A DNA stretch of 51,821 nt from Verrucomicrobiota bacterium (GCA_025350905.1 JANXWY010000311.1:1-51821), one strand, 5' to 3'. Numbered from the stretch's first letter, positions 35,729 through 45,754 are shown. Notes: a model not told the origin generated them from the letters alone. Made by a program: numbers and translations.

Positions 35729-36487
35729 ATGCATCCAACGCTCATCGTCATGCCGACGTATAATGAACGGGAAAATCTCCCGCGCATGGCGCAGCAACTT
35801 CTGCAGCTTCCGGTCAAAGTGGAACTGCTCATCGTAGACGACAATTCCCCCGACGGCACCGGCCAGCTCGCTGATGACTTGGCTGCGAAACATCCGGAAA
35901 TTCACGTCCTGCACCGGGCGGAGAAAAATGGCTTGGGCCGGGCCTACCTCGCCGGGTTCAAGTGGGCGCTCGACCGCAACTACGAGTTTGTCTTCGAGAT
36001 GGATGGCGATTTCTCGCACAACCCGAACGACATCCCCGTCCTCCTGGCGGCGGCGCAGGACGCCGATCTGGTGCTCGGCTCGCGCTACATCAACGGCATT
36101 CGGATCATCAACTGGCCCTTGAGTCGGCTGATGTTGAGCAAAGGCGCAGCGGCGTATGTGAAAATCATCACCGGCCTGCCGATGACGGATCCGACGGGTG
36201 GCTACAAATGTTTCCGCCGCCGCGCCCTCGCGGCTTTGAATCTCGGGGCGGTGCAATCGAATGGTTACAGTTTCCAGATCGAGCTCACCCACCAGCTGTG
36301 GCGGCAGGGCTATCGCATCGCCGAAGTGCCGATCATCTTTACCGAGCGCGTCCAAGGGCATTCGAAAATGTCGGGGCACATTGTGCGCGAAGCCTTGTGG
36401 ATGGTGTGGCGGCTGTGGTTCCAGAATGGTTGCCGCCGCCAGCCCCGCCAGTCCCGCCGCGCGTCCGTGCCGACGGCGCCGCCGTGA
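35729..36487 (+). CDS. polyprenol-phosphate sugar synthase (DPM1-like GT2)
   Basis: The 252-aa GT2 enzyme transfers a sugar from a nucleotide donor to polyprenyl phosphate at the cytoplasmic face. Motifs: TLIVMPTYNERENLPRMAQQ, LLIVDDNSPDGTGQLADDLA, EMDGDFSHNPNDIPVLL (the metal-binding acidic triplet), GSRYINGIRIINWPLSRLM, DPTGGYKCFRR and the late VQGHSKMSGHIVREAL. It has no C-terminal membrane domain, so it is the soluble DPM1 type. It may supply lipid-linked sugar for the GT39-like and YfhO-like proteins in the window (inference). ATG at 35729 is preferred to TTG at 35687. Confidence 0.92.
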   Translation: MHPTLIVMPTYNERENLPRMAQQLLQLPVKVELLIVDDNSPDGTGQLADDLAAKHPEIHVLHRAEKNGLGRAYLAGFKWALDRNYEFVFEMDGDFSHNPNDIPVLLAAAQDADLVLGSRYINGIRIINWPLSRLMLSKGAAAYVKIITGLPMTDPTGGYKCFRRRALAALNLGAVQSNGYSFQIELTHQLWRQGYRIAEVPIIFTERVQGHSKMSGHIVREALWMVWRLWFQNGCRRQPRQSRRASVPTAPP

Positions 36488-36511
36488 GTCCGGATGCGGC
36501 CGCGGTTTGGC

Positions 36512-38407
36512 TCAGCGGGCCCGGTCAAGCAGGACGCGGACGGAAGGGTTGGTGGCGGATTCCAACAACCGCTCGTTGGTGAGTTTGAGCAGCGTGGCTG
36601 CCATCGTATTGGTTTGGGCGAGCCGCAACGAACGTTCCAGCCAGGGCCGGGCGGCGGCATATTCACCGGTCTCCACATAATGTCGTCCGACGTGAGCCGC
36701 CACGAAATAGCCGTTGGGGTCGAGCGCGTCCGCTTTCAGGAAAATGGTTTCGGCTTCAGCGTGGCGGCCCATAAAATCCAGACACATTCCCCAGCCCAAG
36801 TAAAAATCGCCGTCGAAGGGCTGGTTCTCGATCCCACGCTGATACGCCGCGATGGCCCGCTCGGCGAAGCCTTCATAATCGCCCGTGCCCAGGAAAGCTT
36901 CCACCCGGTAGATTTCCGCCAGCTGATAGTCGGTGGTGAAATTTTTCGGTTCGACCACCCGGGCTTGTTCCAGCAAGGCGGCGCGGGCGAGCGATTGCTT
37001 TGGCGCGCGGCCGGCCCGTTCGCGCCAGACCCATTCCTGCCCGAGGCGGAACTCCTGTTGCCCGAGGTAAATTGCGGTGGCGATCAGCGCGCCACTGGTG
37101 ACGAGCCGGCCCGGCAGGCGCGCGGAAAACCAATATCGCTCGGTGGCAAACCGCCAGTGGCTGCTCAACAAGGCCACCAGACTGACGGCGAGAATGGCGT
37201 TGGCCGGGATCTGCAGGTTGAAATCCACCAGGGCGTGGATGAATAACGCGAGCAACCCGGTGGTCGCGCCGAGGACAAAGGCGAACTTGTTGCTCAGGCT
37301 TAAGCCGAACTCGTTCTCGCTCCGTCGCACATGCTTCCAGATCTTTACGATGCCCACGCCCAACGCGACCAACCCGAGCCCGACAATCGCCGTCCCGACC
37401 AGGCCCCAATCCGCCAGCAGGTTCAGGTAATCGTTGTGGGCATAATCCGGCTGCAATTGCACAGCGGACGGACGGTAAGTGCGGTAACGATGATCATAAT
37501 GGCCCGGCCCCACGCCGAGCCAGGGATGGTCGCGCCACATGTGCCATGCCGTTTCCCACAACACCAACCGCACGTCCAGGTCCACCCGCCCCCCCACGAT
37601 GGTCTGGTTGTCGCGCGAGTGGAACAGGCGGGTTTGTGAGACCGCCCACGCGCCAGCGCCGAGCAGCCCCAGCAGCAACAAAGCGGCCGGCAGCCGATAA
37701 GCGCGCTGAAATAGCAGTACGGCGAACAAGGCCAGCAGCGCCAGGGCGCAGGCCACCCAACTGCCGCGCGAACCCGTGACCGCAATGCCTCCGATCATCA
37801 CGAGGGCCGCATAACCGAGGAAGATCTTCGTCATCGCCCGGCCGCGGCCCACCAGCGTGTACGTCAGTGCCAAGGGGAGCAACATTTCCAGCCAGCCCGC
37901 CAAATGGTTCGGGCTGATGTAGGTCCCGCTCGCGCGGCCGGCCAAATTGATCGGAAAATGCCAGACCCGATTCGAATGGGTCAGGAATTGGTAAAGCGCA
38001 TAGAGGGAAATGCCCATCGCCAGAAAGATCAAAGTGAAGCTGAGGATTTGCGTGGCTTCCTGCCGATGCAAATTGTTGAGCGTCGCGAAAAACAGCGCGG
38101 CATAGACCAGGATGCGCAGCAGCTCCTTCCGGCCCACGTATTCGATGTCGCACATCAGGTACCGCACCACCGCGCAAGCGACGAAGGCCAGCACGGCCCA
38201 ACTGATGGGCGGCCACAAGAATTTTGGGCGCGGATTCAACCACACGCGCGCCAGCCAAAGCAACAAGACGCCCACCGTCAGCATCTGGACCACCAGGAAT
38301 TCCTGGAGGCGCACCGCGCCGAGCGCCAGCGGGCCATAGACGAGGATGGCCAGCACCAAGCCCAGGATGCCGCGTTCACACCAGCGGTCCAGCACGTCGC
38401 GGTTCAT
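36512..38407 (-). CDS. O-antigen ligase/polymerase-like membrane protein with TPR tail
   Basis: The 631-aa inner-membrane protein resembles the Wzy/WaaL superfamily. About ten hydrophobic segments lead to GSRGSWVACALALLALFAVL and the large periplasmic loop HPWLGVGPGHYDHRYRTY with Arg/His residues typical of Wzy_C. After the last segments comes a soluble C-terminus of tetratricopeptide-like repeats (AIAAYQRGIENQPFDGDFYL, GRHAEAETIFLKADALDPNG, TGEYAAARPWLERSLRLAQT). It likely polymerises or ligates a polyprenyl-linked surface glycan. ATG at 38407; upstream 38408-38455 is excluded. It lies 75 bp downstream of pyrF. Confidence 0.88.
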   Translation of the reverse strand: MNRDVLDRWCERGILGLVLAILVYGPLALGAVRLQEFLVVQMLTVGVLLLWLARVWLNPRPKFLWPPISWAVLAFVACAVVRYLMCDIEYVGRKELLRILVYAALFFATLNNLHRQEATQILSFTLIFLAMGISLYALYQFLTHSNRVWHFPINLAGRASGTYISPNHLAGWLEMLLPLALTYTLVGRGRAMTKIFLGYAALVMIGGIAVTGSRGSWVACALALLALFAVLLFQRAYRLPAALLLLGLLGAGAWAVSQTRLFHSRDNQTIVGGRVDLDVRLVLWETAWHMWRDHPWLGVGPGHYDHRYRTYRPSAVQLQPDYAHNDYLNLLADWGLVGTAIVGLGLVALGVGIVKIWKHVRRSENEFGLSLSNKFAFVLGATTGLLALFIHALVDFNLQIPANAILAVSLVALLSSHWRFATERYWFSARLPGRLVTSGALIATAIYLGQQEFRLGQEWVWRERAGRAPKQSLARAALLEQARVVEPKNFTTDYQLAEIYRVEAFLGTGDYEGFAERAIAAYQRGIENQPFDGDFYLGWGMCLDFMGRHAEAETIFLKADALDPNGYFVAAHVGRHYVETGEYAAARPWLERSLRLAQTNTMAATLLKLTNERLLESATNPSVRVLLDRAR

Positions 38408-38481
38408 GACGGATAAATCCTTTCGCTGCGCTGGCGTACGGTTCGCATTGATCAAGGTGGCGGCGCTCGGGGGCTAAACGA

Positions 38482-39186
38482 TTAGGCGAGCGAAGCCAGA
38501 ATGGCGTCGGCGGCCAACCGCGGATTGGTCGCCGCGTAAATCGGCCGGCCAATGACCAGCCAGCTGGCGCCCGCTGCCATGGCCGCCCGGGGCGTGAGCG
38601 TGCGTTTCTGGTCGTCGGCCTTTTCCGTGCCGGTGCGGATTCCCGGCGTCACCAGTTGCACGGCCGCCGGCAGCATGCGCCGCAAGGCGGCCAGCTCCAG
38701 CGGCGAGCATACCAATCCGCGCAGCCCCGACTGCACGGCCAAGCGGGCCAGGCGTTCGACCTGCTGGCCGACATTGGGTTCGCAGCCGATCTCCGCCAGG
38801 GAGCCGGCATCGTGACTCGTCAGCACGGTGACGCCCAACACGAGCGGCGCCGCGCGACCGGACGCTTGCACTGTCGCTTGCGCGGCCTGCTCGGCGGCCT
38901 GCATCATCGCGCGGCCACCGCTGGTATGAACGGTCAGCATCTGGACGTCGAGCCGGACGGCGGCCGCCACCGCGTGGGCGACCGTGTTGGGGATGTCGTG
39001 AAATTTCAGGTCGAGAAACACCGCCGCCCCGGTGTCGCGCACGCGGCGGACAATGTCGGGTCCGGCGCTGGTAAACAGTTCCTTGCCGATTTTGAAGGCG
39101 CCCACCACCGGCGCAATTTCGTGCGCCAGTTTCAACGCTTGTTCGGCCGTCGGCACATCGAGGGCCGCAATGATGGGGTTCTGCAT
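38482..39186 (-). CDS. pyrF: orotidine 5'-phosphate decarboxylase
   Basis: This enzyme makes UMP from orotidine 5'-phosphate, the last step of pyrimidine synthesis. The 234-aa TIM barrel starts MQNPIIAALDVPTAEQALKL and has FKIGKELFTSAGPDIVRRV and the catalytic LDLKFHDIPNTVAHAV (Asp-Lys-x-x-Asp), with a C-terminal VTPGIRTGTEKADDQKR phosphate-binding loop and VIGRPIYAATNPRLAA. ATG at 39186; the longer frame from 39228 adds 14 atypical residues. The preceding enzyme of the pathway, pyrE, lies about 2.6 kb away on the opposite strand. Confidence 0.96.
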   Translation of the reverse strand: MQNPIIAALDVPTAEQALKLAHEIAPVVGAFKIGKELFTSAGPDIVRRVRDTGAAVFLDLKFHDIPNTVAHAVAAAVRLDVQMLTVHTSGGRAMMQAAEQAAQATVQASGRAAPLVLGVTVLTSHDAGSLAEIGCEPNVGQQVERLARLAVQSGLRGLVCSPLELAALRRMLPAAVQLVTPGIRTGTEKADDQKRTLTPRAAMAAGASWLVIGRPIYAATNPRLAADAILASLA

Positions 39187-39243
39187 CGCCGCGCATAATC
39201 CAAGTCCGCGCCGGTGAATAAAAGCCAAAAAAAGCCCGGCTGG

Positions 39244-40761
39244 TCACGGCGTCGCGGTGGCGCGATAAAAACGGCGGGGTGAATTCGTGCCCACGAGGTC
39301 GGTAAAATCGAAGGTTCCGTTGGCCGAGGTGGTGTTGGTAAAAACCGGCACCCAGCTGGTGAGATTTGTCGAGATTTCCACCACGCCGACGCGGTTGGGT
39401 CCGGCGTTCAGCTGCAGCTCCATCGGCAACTGGCCGCCGGTGGAGCGTAAGGTGAGTTGGAGCGGTGGGCTGAGCGCCTGGCGCAGATTCAACCGCCCGC
39501 CCGTGCGACATTTGCCGGCTAAAGCGGGCAGGGGATCGGTGCCGTTGAGCACCCGCGCGATGAGCTGGTGGTGGGTTTCGGCCGGAAATCGTTCCTTCAA
39601 CAACGCCAACGCCCCGGCCACCGCAGGTGCCGCCAGGGAAGTTCCGGAGTAAATCCCGGTATAAAAATTGTCGCTGGGACTCCAGGTGGTATAAATCTGC
39701 TCCCCGGGCGCCGCGAGGGCTACATTCGTGGCGCCGTAATTGGAAAGCACCCCCAGACCGTCGCGCCGATCCGTATAGGCCACGGAAACAATGTTATCAA
39801 TGGCATAGCAGGCTGGATAACGGGGATTCGCATCCACATTCAAGGGCACATTGCTGGGCGCCTCCCCGTTGCCGCACGACGCGACAAAAATAATTCCGTC
39901 GTTGCGCAGCGCATAAATTGCGTTGCTCAGGGATTGGGAATATCCCGGACCGTCGAAGGCGGCCACGATGACCTCCGCGCCGTGGGTGCGGGCGTATTCC
40001 ATGCAGGCGATGATGAGGGAATCGCTGGAGCTGCTGTTGGTGAAGCATTTCCCGGCCATGATCTGCACCGCCCAGGCCACGCCGACCACGCCCTTGCCAT
40101 TATTTCCCACCGCGCCCAGCACGCCCGATACCAGCGTGCCGTGGCCTTGGACGTCCATGACGTCATTGGTGCCGGTGGTGGCATTAAACCCGTGCCCGCC
40201 ATCGACGGGATTGACCCACATGTTGGCGGCCAGATCCTCGTGCGTGTAGCGAACCCCGGTATCCAACACGGCGACCACGACATTGCTGGCGAAGGGCAAT
40301 ACATCCCAAGCTTCCGGGGCATCGATGTCGGCGTCCGCGGTGCCCCCGTTTTGACCGTAGTTGTTTAAGCCCCACAACGTGCCGTCCGTGTATTTGGGGT
40401 CATTCGGTACGGCGTTCAAGAAACGCAGGAAATCCGGCTCGGCGTAAGCAACCAGACCGCTTTGCTGAAATTTTGTGATCAAGCCCGGGGCCGTCTCGTC
40501 TCCCGGCACGCGCAGAATCTGGAGTCCGCCCAGGCCGGGAAATCCCGCTAGCCGCTCGACGTGGGCTTGGGCACAAAAACGTTCCAGGGCGGAAGTCTGG
40601 CCAGTTTTGGGCAGGACGAGAATTTGATCCTCGCGGTACGGTGCCGGGCGCGCAACCGGACTGGTGATCACCAGCTGCGCTCCCAGGCTGGCGTGGAGGC
40701 AGACGATCGCGGCGATGGCGACGGCGAGAATCCGGGCGACGTTGGTGCCATGTTTGGACAA
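39244..40761 (-). CDS. secreted S8 subtilisin-like serine protease
   Basis: The 505-aa protein has a signal peptide (MSKHGTNVARILAVAIAAIV, cleavage near SLGAQ), a propeptide region (DQILVLPKTGQTSALERFCA) and a subtilase domain with the catalytic triad Asp167 (VLDTGV), His207 (GHGT) and Ser375 (GTSLAAP). A C-terminal extension of about 80 residues with VVEISTNLTSWVPVFTNTTS and FYRATATP resembles the short repeat-like tails common in Verrucomicrobia proteins. It ends without a PEP-CTERM-type tripartite tail. It probably acts extracellularly on proteins. Confidence 0.94.
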   Translation of the reverse strand: MSKHGTNVARILAVAIAAIVCLHASLGAQLVITSPVARPAPYREDQILVLPKTGQTSALERFCAQAHVERLAGFPGLGGLQILRVPGDETAPGLITKFQQSGLVAYAEPDFLRFLNAVPNDPKYTDGTLWGLNNYGQNGGTADADIDAPEAWDVLPFASNVVVAVLDTGVRYTHEDLAANMWVNPVDGGHGFNATTGTNDVMDVQGHGTLVSGVLGAVGNNGKGVVGVAWAVQIMAGKCFTNSSSSDSLIIACMEYARTHGAEVIVAAFDGPGYSQSLSNAIYALRNDGIIFVASCGNGEAPSNVPLNVDANPRYPACYAIDNIVSVAYTDRRDGLGVLSNYGATNVALAAPGEQIYTTWSPSDNFYTGIYSGTSLAAPAVAGALALLKERFPAETHHQLIARVLNGTDPLPALAGKCRTGGRLNLRQALSPPLQLTLRSTGGQLPMELQLNAGPNRVGVVEISTNLTSWVPVFTNTTSANGTFDFTDLVGTNSPRRFYRATATP

Positions 40762-40836
40762 AAAGAGTGTTATGGTTTGGGAATGAATTCGGCCGCTACT
40801 ATTTCACAGGCGGCGGCGGAATCAAACTGCGTTCTT

Positions 40837-41472
40837 TTACCAGGCGCTTCCCAGGCGATGCATCAGCTGGCTGGTATTTGCCAACCACCAGCCGAACATC
40901 TGCCCCAGGCCCACCTTGGCGGTGAGCAACGGCAGGCCGAGCAGCAACCCAAAGGTGTTGCCGAGAAAGATCACCACGGCGGAAAACAGGTAGCCCTGGC
41001 TGGTGATGTCCGATTGCCGGGTCTGGAGTACGTGCGCCGTGAGCGTGACGTGAAAGGCGTAGGCTGCCCCCACGAGCAGATGAAACCAGACGAGGTAGCG
41101 CTGCCAGTTCCAGAGCAGGTCGCCGACGGCGAACCCCGCCACGATCAGGCTGGCGTAGAAGGGGAAAAAGTACGGTGCCAGCGCGATGAGAAAATTGGTC
41201 TTGTCCACGATCACATGGCCCCCTTCGGAAGAGGCCTTGAATTTCTTCACCCGCCCGCCAAAGAGCCAGACCCAGACCACATGCGTGAGTTCATGGCCGA
41301 CGACGTAAACCCACATCGGCTTCGGGAGCAGCAGATAGATCGCGAACCAACAAGCGGCCCCGGCGAGCAGCGGAACGAGCGTCGAATCCGCACCGCCGCA
41401 AGCGCGCAGTACTTGACCGAGCGTCAGGGCCGCGCCGGCGCACACCGGCAACAGCAGCATCGCGACGATCAT
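40837..41472 (-). CDS. membrane protein with HELTH metalloprotease-like motif
   Basis: The 211-aa polytopic protein starts at ATG 41472 (MIVAMLLLPVCAGAALTLGQ), or at GTG 41490, giving VPKWIKMIVAM. It has about five hydrophobic segments and, between the second and third, VYVVGHELTHVVWVWLFGGR: an HExxH motif within a membrane segment, as in M50/site-2-type proteases. A second ligand motif (NxxPxxxLDG) was not found, so activity is uncertain. The frame extends upstream to 42483 but runs antisense to pyrE; that part is excluded. It is followed by the subtilase gene on the same strand. Confidence 0.7.
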   Translation of the reverse strand: MIVAMLLLPVCAGAALTLGQVLRACGGADSTLVPLLAGAACWFAIYLLLPKPMWVYVVGHELTHVVWVWLFGGRVKKFKASSEGGHVIVDKTNFLIALAPYFFPFYASLIVAGFAVGDLLWNWQRYLVWFHLLVGAAYAFHVTLTAHVLQTRQSDITSQGYLFSAVVIFLGNTFGLLLGLPLLTAKVGLGQMFGWWLANTSQLMHRLGSAW

Positions 41473-41757
41473 TTTTATCCACTTCGGCACCGGCGGATTG
41501 TTTTGGAAAAGGGCCCGAGCGGCGAGCGAAATTGGCGCGCCGAAGGCCGCCGCGAGTCCAGGTGGATCCGTTGGCTTCGCAATCGTCTCGGTCAGGAGGC
41601 TTTTAACCGGGGCTCCGACGTGGCCGCCAACAAAATCGTGCCAGTGGTGAGGAATGCCCCCTCTCGGACGGTCTTCGGTTCTATTCGGCTGACTCTTCTG
41701 GAGGACAGCGTCAACTTGCAACTTGGCACGTCCCGGCGGTTGCCTAAACTCTTCCGC

Positions 41758-42324
41758 ATGACACAAGATCAAGTGCTGCAAGTTTTCCGCGATACCGGCG
41801 CGCTGCTCGAGGGGCATTTCGTGCTCCGGAGCGGGTTGCATAGCCGCCAGTTTTTTCAATGCGCCCTCGCCCTCCAACAAATGCCCATCGTCGAGCAACT
41901 CGGCGGCGCGCTGGCTGCCCAGGTCAAAGCTCTCGGCGTGACCACGGTCATCGCCCCGGCGATGGGGGGACTGGTGATCGGGCAGGAAGTGGCGCGCCAA
42001 TTGGGCGTCCGCTTCATCTTTGCCGAAAAGGAGGAAGGCAAGCTGGTGTTGCGGCGCGGATTCAAAATCGTCGCCGGTGAAAAAATTCTCGTGGTCGAAG
42101 ATGTCGTGACGCAGGGCGGTCGGGCGAAGGAAACGATTGAAATCGTCCGGGCACACGGCGGCGTGGTGTCGGGACTGGCCATGGTGGTGGATCGTTCCAA
42201 TGCCATGGTGGCGCTGGAAGTTCCGACCTTCAGCCTGCTGCGCCTGAAAGTGGAAACCTTCGCGCCGGACAAATTGCCGCCCGACCTCGCCGCGAGTCCA
42301 GCCGTCAAGCCGGGCAGCAAGTAA
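41758..42324 (+). CDS. pyrE: orotate phosphoribosyltransferase
   Basis: The enzyme converts orotate and PRPP to orotidine 5'-phosphate, the substrate of PyrF. The 188-aa protein begins MTQDQVLQVFRDTGALLEGH and has FVLRSGLHSRQFFQCAL, the core VIAPAMGGLVIGQEVARQLG, FAEKEEGKLVLRRGF and the PRPP loop EKILVVEDVVTQGGRAKETI. ATG at 41758 is preferred; the frame is open far upstream (from 40561) but that part is antisense to the membrane metalloprotease-like gene. A TAAACT lies 9 nt before the ATG, so the transcript may have a very short leader. Confidence 0.95.
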   Translation: MTQDQVLQVFRDTGALLEGHFVLRSGLHSRQFFQCALALQQMPIVEQLGGALAAQVKALGVTTVIAPAMGGLVIGQEVARQLGVRFIFAEKEEGKLVLRRGFKIVAGEKILVVEDVVTQGGRAKETIEIVRAHGGVVSGLAMVVDRSNAMVALEVPTFSLLRLKVETFAPDKLPPDLAASPAVKPGSK

Positions 42325-42344
42325 TCCTAGAAAAAGCAGTTGAA

Positions 42345-42480
42345 ACCGCGAAACACACGAAACACACGAAAAGACAAGGCCTTGCGAAAAACCATGGCGC
42401 CACTCAAATGCGGAAGCTTCCCAGTGCGAGAAATGAGTCGTTCCAGCTTTGGTTTTCGCGTGGTTCGCGTGATTTGCGGT
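42345..42480. repeat. inverted-repeat element between pyrE and UXS gene
   Basis: The left arm (42345-42372) and the right arm (42453-42480) are 28-nt imperfect inverted repeats (5 mismatches); the arms are built of short aaacacacg/cgcgtggttcg motifs. The unit lies between two convergent genes and fills half of the 264-bp gap. It looks like a member of a dispersed family; no T-run, so not a plain terminator. Confidence 0.65.
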
Positions 42481-42588
42481 CAATCCGAACTGCCGTTTTA
42501 AGGGTAATCCGCGAAACGGAACGGACGCGTAGATTGTGAGCAGGCGTCGTTCGTATGGTGTCGGGTCGGACAGCCAGGCCGCGGTCCC

Positions 42589-43554
42589 TCACACTTTGGT
42601 GCGGAAGTAAGCGATGGCTTTGACCAGGCCTTTGGTGAGCGGGACTTTCGGTTCCCAATTCAGGAGTTTGCGCGCGAGGTCGATGTTGGGGCGGCGCTGT
42701 TGGGGATCATCCTGCGGCAGGGGTTTGAAAACAATTTTACTGTGCGATCCGGTGGCTTGAATGATCGCTTCGGCAAATTGCAGCATCGTCATTTCGTTGG
42801 GGTTGCCGATGTTCACCGGCAAGGAATAATCACTCAGCATCAGCCGGTAAATCCCCTCAATCAGATCGGACACGTAGCAAAAGCTCCGCGTTTGCGTCCC
42901 TTTGCCAAAAACGGTGAGGGGCTGGTGGGTCAAGGCCTGGCTGACGAAGGCGGGCACGACGCGACCATCGTTGAGGCGCATGCGCGGACCGTAGGTATTG
43001 AAGATGCGCACGATGCGGGTGGCGACCTGATGCTCGCGGTGATAGGCCATCGTCAGCGCCTCGGCGAAACGCTTGGCTTCGTCGTAGCAACCGCGCGGAC
43101 CAATGGTGTTGACGTTGCCCCAGTAGTCCTCGGACTGCGGATGCACGAGCGGATCGCCGTAAATCTCCGAGGTGGACGCAATGAGGAAGCGGGCGTTTTT
43201 TATCTTCGCGAGCCCCAGGGCCTTGTGGGTGCCGAGCGAGCCAACCTTGAGGGTTTGGATCGGCACGTTCAAATAGTCAATCGGGCTGGCGGGGGAGGCG
43301 AAATGCCAGACGTAGTGGACCGGGCAATCCAGGAAGATGAATTCGGTCACATCCTGTTCGATGAACTTGAAATTTCGATGGCTGCCGAGGTGGGCGATGT
43401 TGTCCACGCTGCCGGTGATGAAATTGTCGAGGCCGATAACTTTGTGCCCGCGCGCGAGCAGGAGGTCGGTGAGATGTGAACCGAGAAAGCCCGCGGCCCC
43501 GGTAACAACTGAAGTAGGTGGTGAGCGACGGGTGGATTTTATTTTTGCAGGCAT
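42589..43554 (-). CDS. UDP-glucuronate decarboxylase (UDP-xylose synthase)
   Basis: The 321-aa extended SDR protein belongs to the UXS/GalE-like epimerase family: [76 protein letters not shown], the catalytic [19 protein letters not shown] (Y-x-x-x-K as YDEAK) and [19 protein letters not shown]. This set of motifs is diagnostic for UDP-glucuronate decarboxylases, which make UDP-xylose, a donor for exopolysaccharide. It is the last gene of the minus-strand cluster and starts 25 nt after the sugar-transferase stop. Confidence 0.9.
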   Translation of the reverse strand: MPAKIKSTRRSPPTSVVTGAAGFLGSHLTDLLLARGHKVIGLDNFITGSVDNIAHLGSHRNFKFIEQDVTEFIFLDCPVHYVWHFASPASPIDYLNVPIQTLKVGSLGTHKALGLAKIKNARFLIASTSEIYGDPLVHPQSEDYWGNVNTIGPRGCYDEAKRFAEALTMAYHREHQVATRIVRIFNTYGPRMRLNDGRVVPAFVSQALTHQPLTVFGKGTQTRSFCYVSDLIEGIYRLMLSDYSLPVNIGNPNEMTMLQFAEAIIQATGSHSKIVFKPLPQDDPQQRRPNIDLARKLLNWEPKVPLTKGLVKAIAYFRTKV

Positions 43555-43579
43555 GAGTAATCCGTGGTCAACGGGCGGG

Positions 43580-44983
43580 CTACTTGGCGCCGGAGCCGCT
43601 GAAGACGGCGGGGATGGTGCGCAGCAGAATCTTGAAGTCCAGCCACAGCGACCAGTTATCGATGTATTCCAAATCGAGGCGCACCCAGTCCTTGAAGTCG
43701 AGGATCTGATTGCGGCCGCTCACCTGCCAGAGACAGGTGAGGCCGGGCTTGACGCTGAGCCGGCGGCGGTGCGCCAGATCGCTGATGCGGCGGATCTCAT
43801 CCACCGGCAGCGGGCGCGGGCCGACCAGGCTCATCTCGCCGCAGAGGACGTTGAAGAGCTGCGGTAGTTCATCCACGCTAAATTTGCGCAGCCAGCGGCC
43901 GATGGGGGTGATGCGCGGGTCTTTGGTGATCTTGAAAACCGGTCCGCGCATTTCGTTCATGGCTTCCAGTTCGTGTTTGATCTGTTCCGCGTTGGTGACC
44001 ATGGTGCGGAATTTGTAAATGGTGAAGGGGGAACCGTTGAGGCCGGAGCGGGCTTGGCGGAAGAAGACGGGGCCGGGGGAGGTAAACTTGATGATGAGCG
44101 CCAGGATGGCCATGGGGATCGCGGCCACGAGCATCATTACCAAGGCGCCCGTGAAATCAAACACCTGTTTGCTCATGCCTTGCCAGGAACTTTCCGGCGC
44201 GGAACGAAACACGAGCACCGGGTGGCCATAGAAGTCATCCAGGCTGGTGCGTGAAATCTGGGTGCGGAAAAAGTCGGCGACGAGCCAGACCTCCACGCCT
44301 TCGAGTTCGCAGGCGTTCACCACCGCCTCGGCGCGGTCGAAGAGCGTGTGCCGGGAGCTGAGAATCACCCCGTTGACCGCCTGATCGTGCAGCAACTGGA
44401 CGAACTGATCCACGGGGGTCGCGTTCAAGTCGAGTTCGCTCAGAATTTCCAGTCCGGTATCGGAGCGGGCGCGAAGCTCGGCGCGCAGCCGGGCGGTTTC
44501 CTGACTGGTGCCGACGAGAACGAACCGGCGGCGATACTGCGATTGGCCCACTTTGCTCATGATGACGAACCGCAGGATTTCCTCCTTCAAATAGACCAAG
44601 GCAAAACTGATGAGGCCGAACCAAATGGGCACCGAGCGGGCGATAATGAGTTTGGCAAAGAACAGGGCGAGCGTCAGACCGAGCGAAATGAAAAAGCATC
44701 CTTTCAACAAAGCCCACAAGGTGTGCCGGCGGGGCGCGATAAGCGGCCGGTCGTAAAAGCCCTGCGCTTCGAGGATGAGCGGCGAAATGGGGATCAGCAC
44801 CACCCAATACCAGAGCAGGGTGTCGAACGTTTTTTCGAACGGGTCAATGATGGGCCGGTGGAAAACCTCGGTGAACCAGGGCGAAGCGCGCAATTCGTAG
44901 GCGAGCCAGAAGCTGACGGCAAAGAGGCACGCATCCATCAGTTGATGGAGTTGCATCCGCATTAGGCGATCGCGTCGCAGCAT
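43580..44983 (-). CDS. undecaprenyl-phosphate sugar phosphotransferase (initiating transferase)
   Basis: The 467-aa protein resembles WbaP/WcaJ/EpsE-type exopolysaccharide polyprenyl glycosylphosphotransferases. N-terminal part has four to five membrane segments and a flavin-like CoA-binding region ([20 protein letters not shown]); residues about 265-467 form the Bac_transf catalytic domain: [57 protein letters not shown] and [20 protein letters not shown]. It puts the first sugar phosphate on undecaprenyl phosphate. It sits between epsI and the UDP-xylose synthase gene. Confidence 0.94.
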   Translation of the reverse strand: MLRRDRLMRMQLHQLMDACLFAVSFWLAYELRASPWFTEVFHRPIIDPFEKTFDTLLWYWVVLIPISPLILEAQGFYDRPLIAPRRHTLWALLKGCFFISLGLTLALFFAKLIIARSVPIWFGLISFALVYLKEEILRFVIMSKVGQSQYRRRFVLVGTSQETARLRAELRARSDTGLEILSELDLNATPVDQFVQLLHDQAVNGVILSSRHTLFDRAEAVVNACELEGVEVWLVADFFRTQISRTSLDDFYGHPVLVFRSAPESSWQGMSKQVFDFTGALVMMLVAAIPMAILALIIKFTSPGPVFFRQARSGLNGSPFTIYKFRTMVTNAEQIKHELEAMNEMRGPVFKITKDPRITPIGRWLRKFSVDELPQLFNVLCGEMSLVGPRPLPVDEIRRISDLAHRRRLSVKPGLTCLWQVSGRNQILDFKDWVRLDLEYIDNWSLWLDFKILLRTIPAVFSGSGAK

Positions 44984-45007
44984 GGAAAAATTACAACGAG
45001 GGTTGGC

Positions 45008-45754
45008 TCAGGGTTGCGTGGCAGCCAGCTGGGTCTTCGTGTGGAGTGGTAATTGAAATTCCGGCGCGGAAGCCGCAATCAGCTTTTTCATACGCTCATA
45101 TGTCGCCGCCTCCTGGCCCGGAGGGCAGGTGGCGAAATAGCTGACGTACGCCCACCGTTGCAACACGCCGGTCGTCACCAAGTGGGACGCCATCGACCAC
45201 ATGCGCTCCAATCCGCTTTCACTCGCGCTGACCGCATCCTCCGCCACGAACCAGTACACGTAAATCCCGCGCCAGTCGATAGTTTGGCCCTCCTGTTGGA
45301 ACTGACGCGCCGCGACGTACTTTACCACCGGCAGATCGTACGCCTGGGGCTGTTCCAGCCGGATGGTTTCTTCGCGCGTGGCACTCTGGTCGATCGTCCA
45401 GCCCTCGCCGCTCAGACAATACTGCGGCTTGTGGTGGCTGGTGCGGTCGCTGCCCATCAACACTACCGTCACTTGTACGGAAAATTTATCCGGCGCGGTG
45501 TAGCGGCGCGATCCGAAGCTGGTATCGCGTGGCAACGTATTGGTGACGATCGCCGCTTGGGGGAGCCATTCGGAGGTATAGTCCAGTACGGTTTCGGGCA
45601 GGACGACTTCGAGATTCCGGCTGTTGGCCAGGGGCCGGGTTTTTACGCCCGGCGCCCCGAGCTTCTGGTGAGTTTTGAAGGCGAGCAGCACCCCGGCGCC
45701 GCTGCCAATCAGCAGCAGTGCGACGGTCGCAAAGATCAGTTTAGTTCGGTTCAT
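45008..45754 (-). CDS. epsI: EpsI/exosortase-associated protein (DUF3485)
   Basis: The 248-aa protein starts MNRTKLIFATVALLLIGSGA (signal anchor) and has a periplasmic domain typical of EpsI family partners of exosortases: TSFGSRRYTAPDKFSVQVTV, LMGSDRTSHHKPQYCLSGEG with the conserved H-x-P-x-x-C-L, and the late WRGIYVYWFVAEDAVSASES. It overlaps the exosortase gene by 4 nt (stop and start share ATGA), showing translational coupling. Its role in sorting or in the polymer export of this cluster is not proven. Confidence 0.9.
   Translation of the reverse strand: MNRTKLIFATVALLLIGSGAGVLLAFKTHQKLGAPGVKTRPLANSRNLEVVLPETVLDYTSEWLPQAAIVTNTLPRDTSFGSRRYTAPDKFSVQVTVVLMGSDRTSHHKPQYCLSGEGWTIDQSATREETIRLEQPQAYDLPVVKYVAARQFQQEGQTIDWRGIYVYWFVAEDAVSASESGLERMWSMASHLVTTGVLQRWAYVSYFATCPPGQEAATYERMKKLIAASAPEFQLPLHTKTQLAATQP

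Noticed and set aside
40561-41757. Upstream extension of the pyrE frame (about 400 codons)
   Set aside because: Antisense to the membrane metalloprotease-like and subtilase genes; PyrE is complete from the ATG at 41758.
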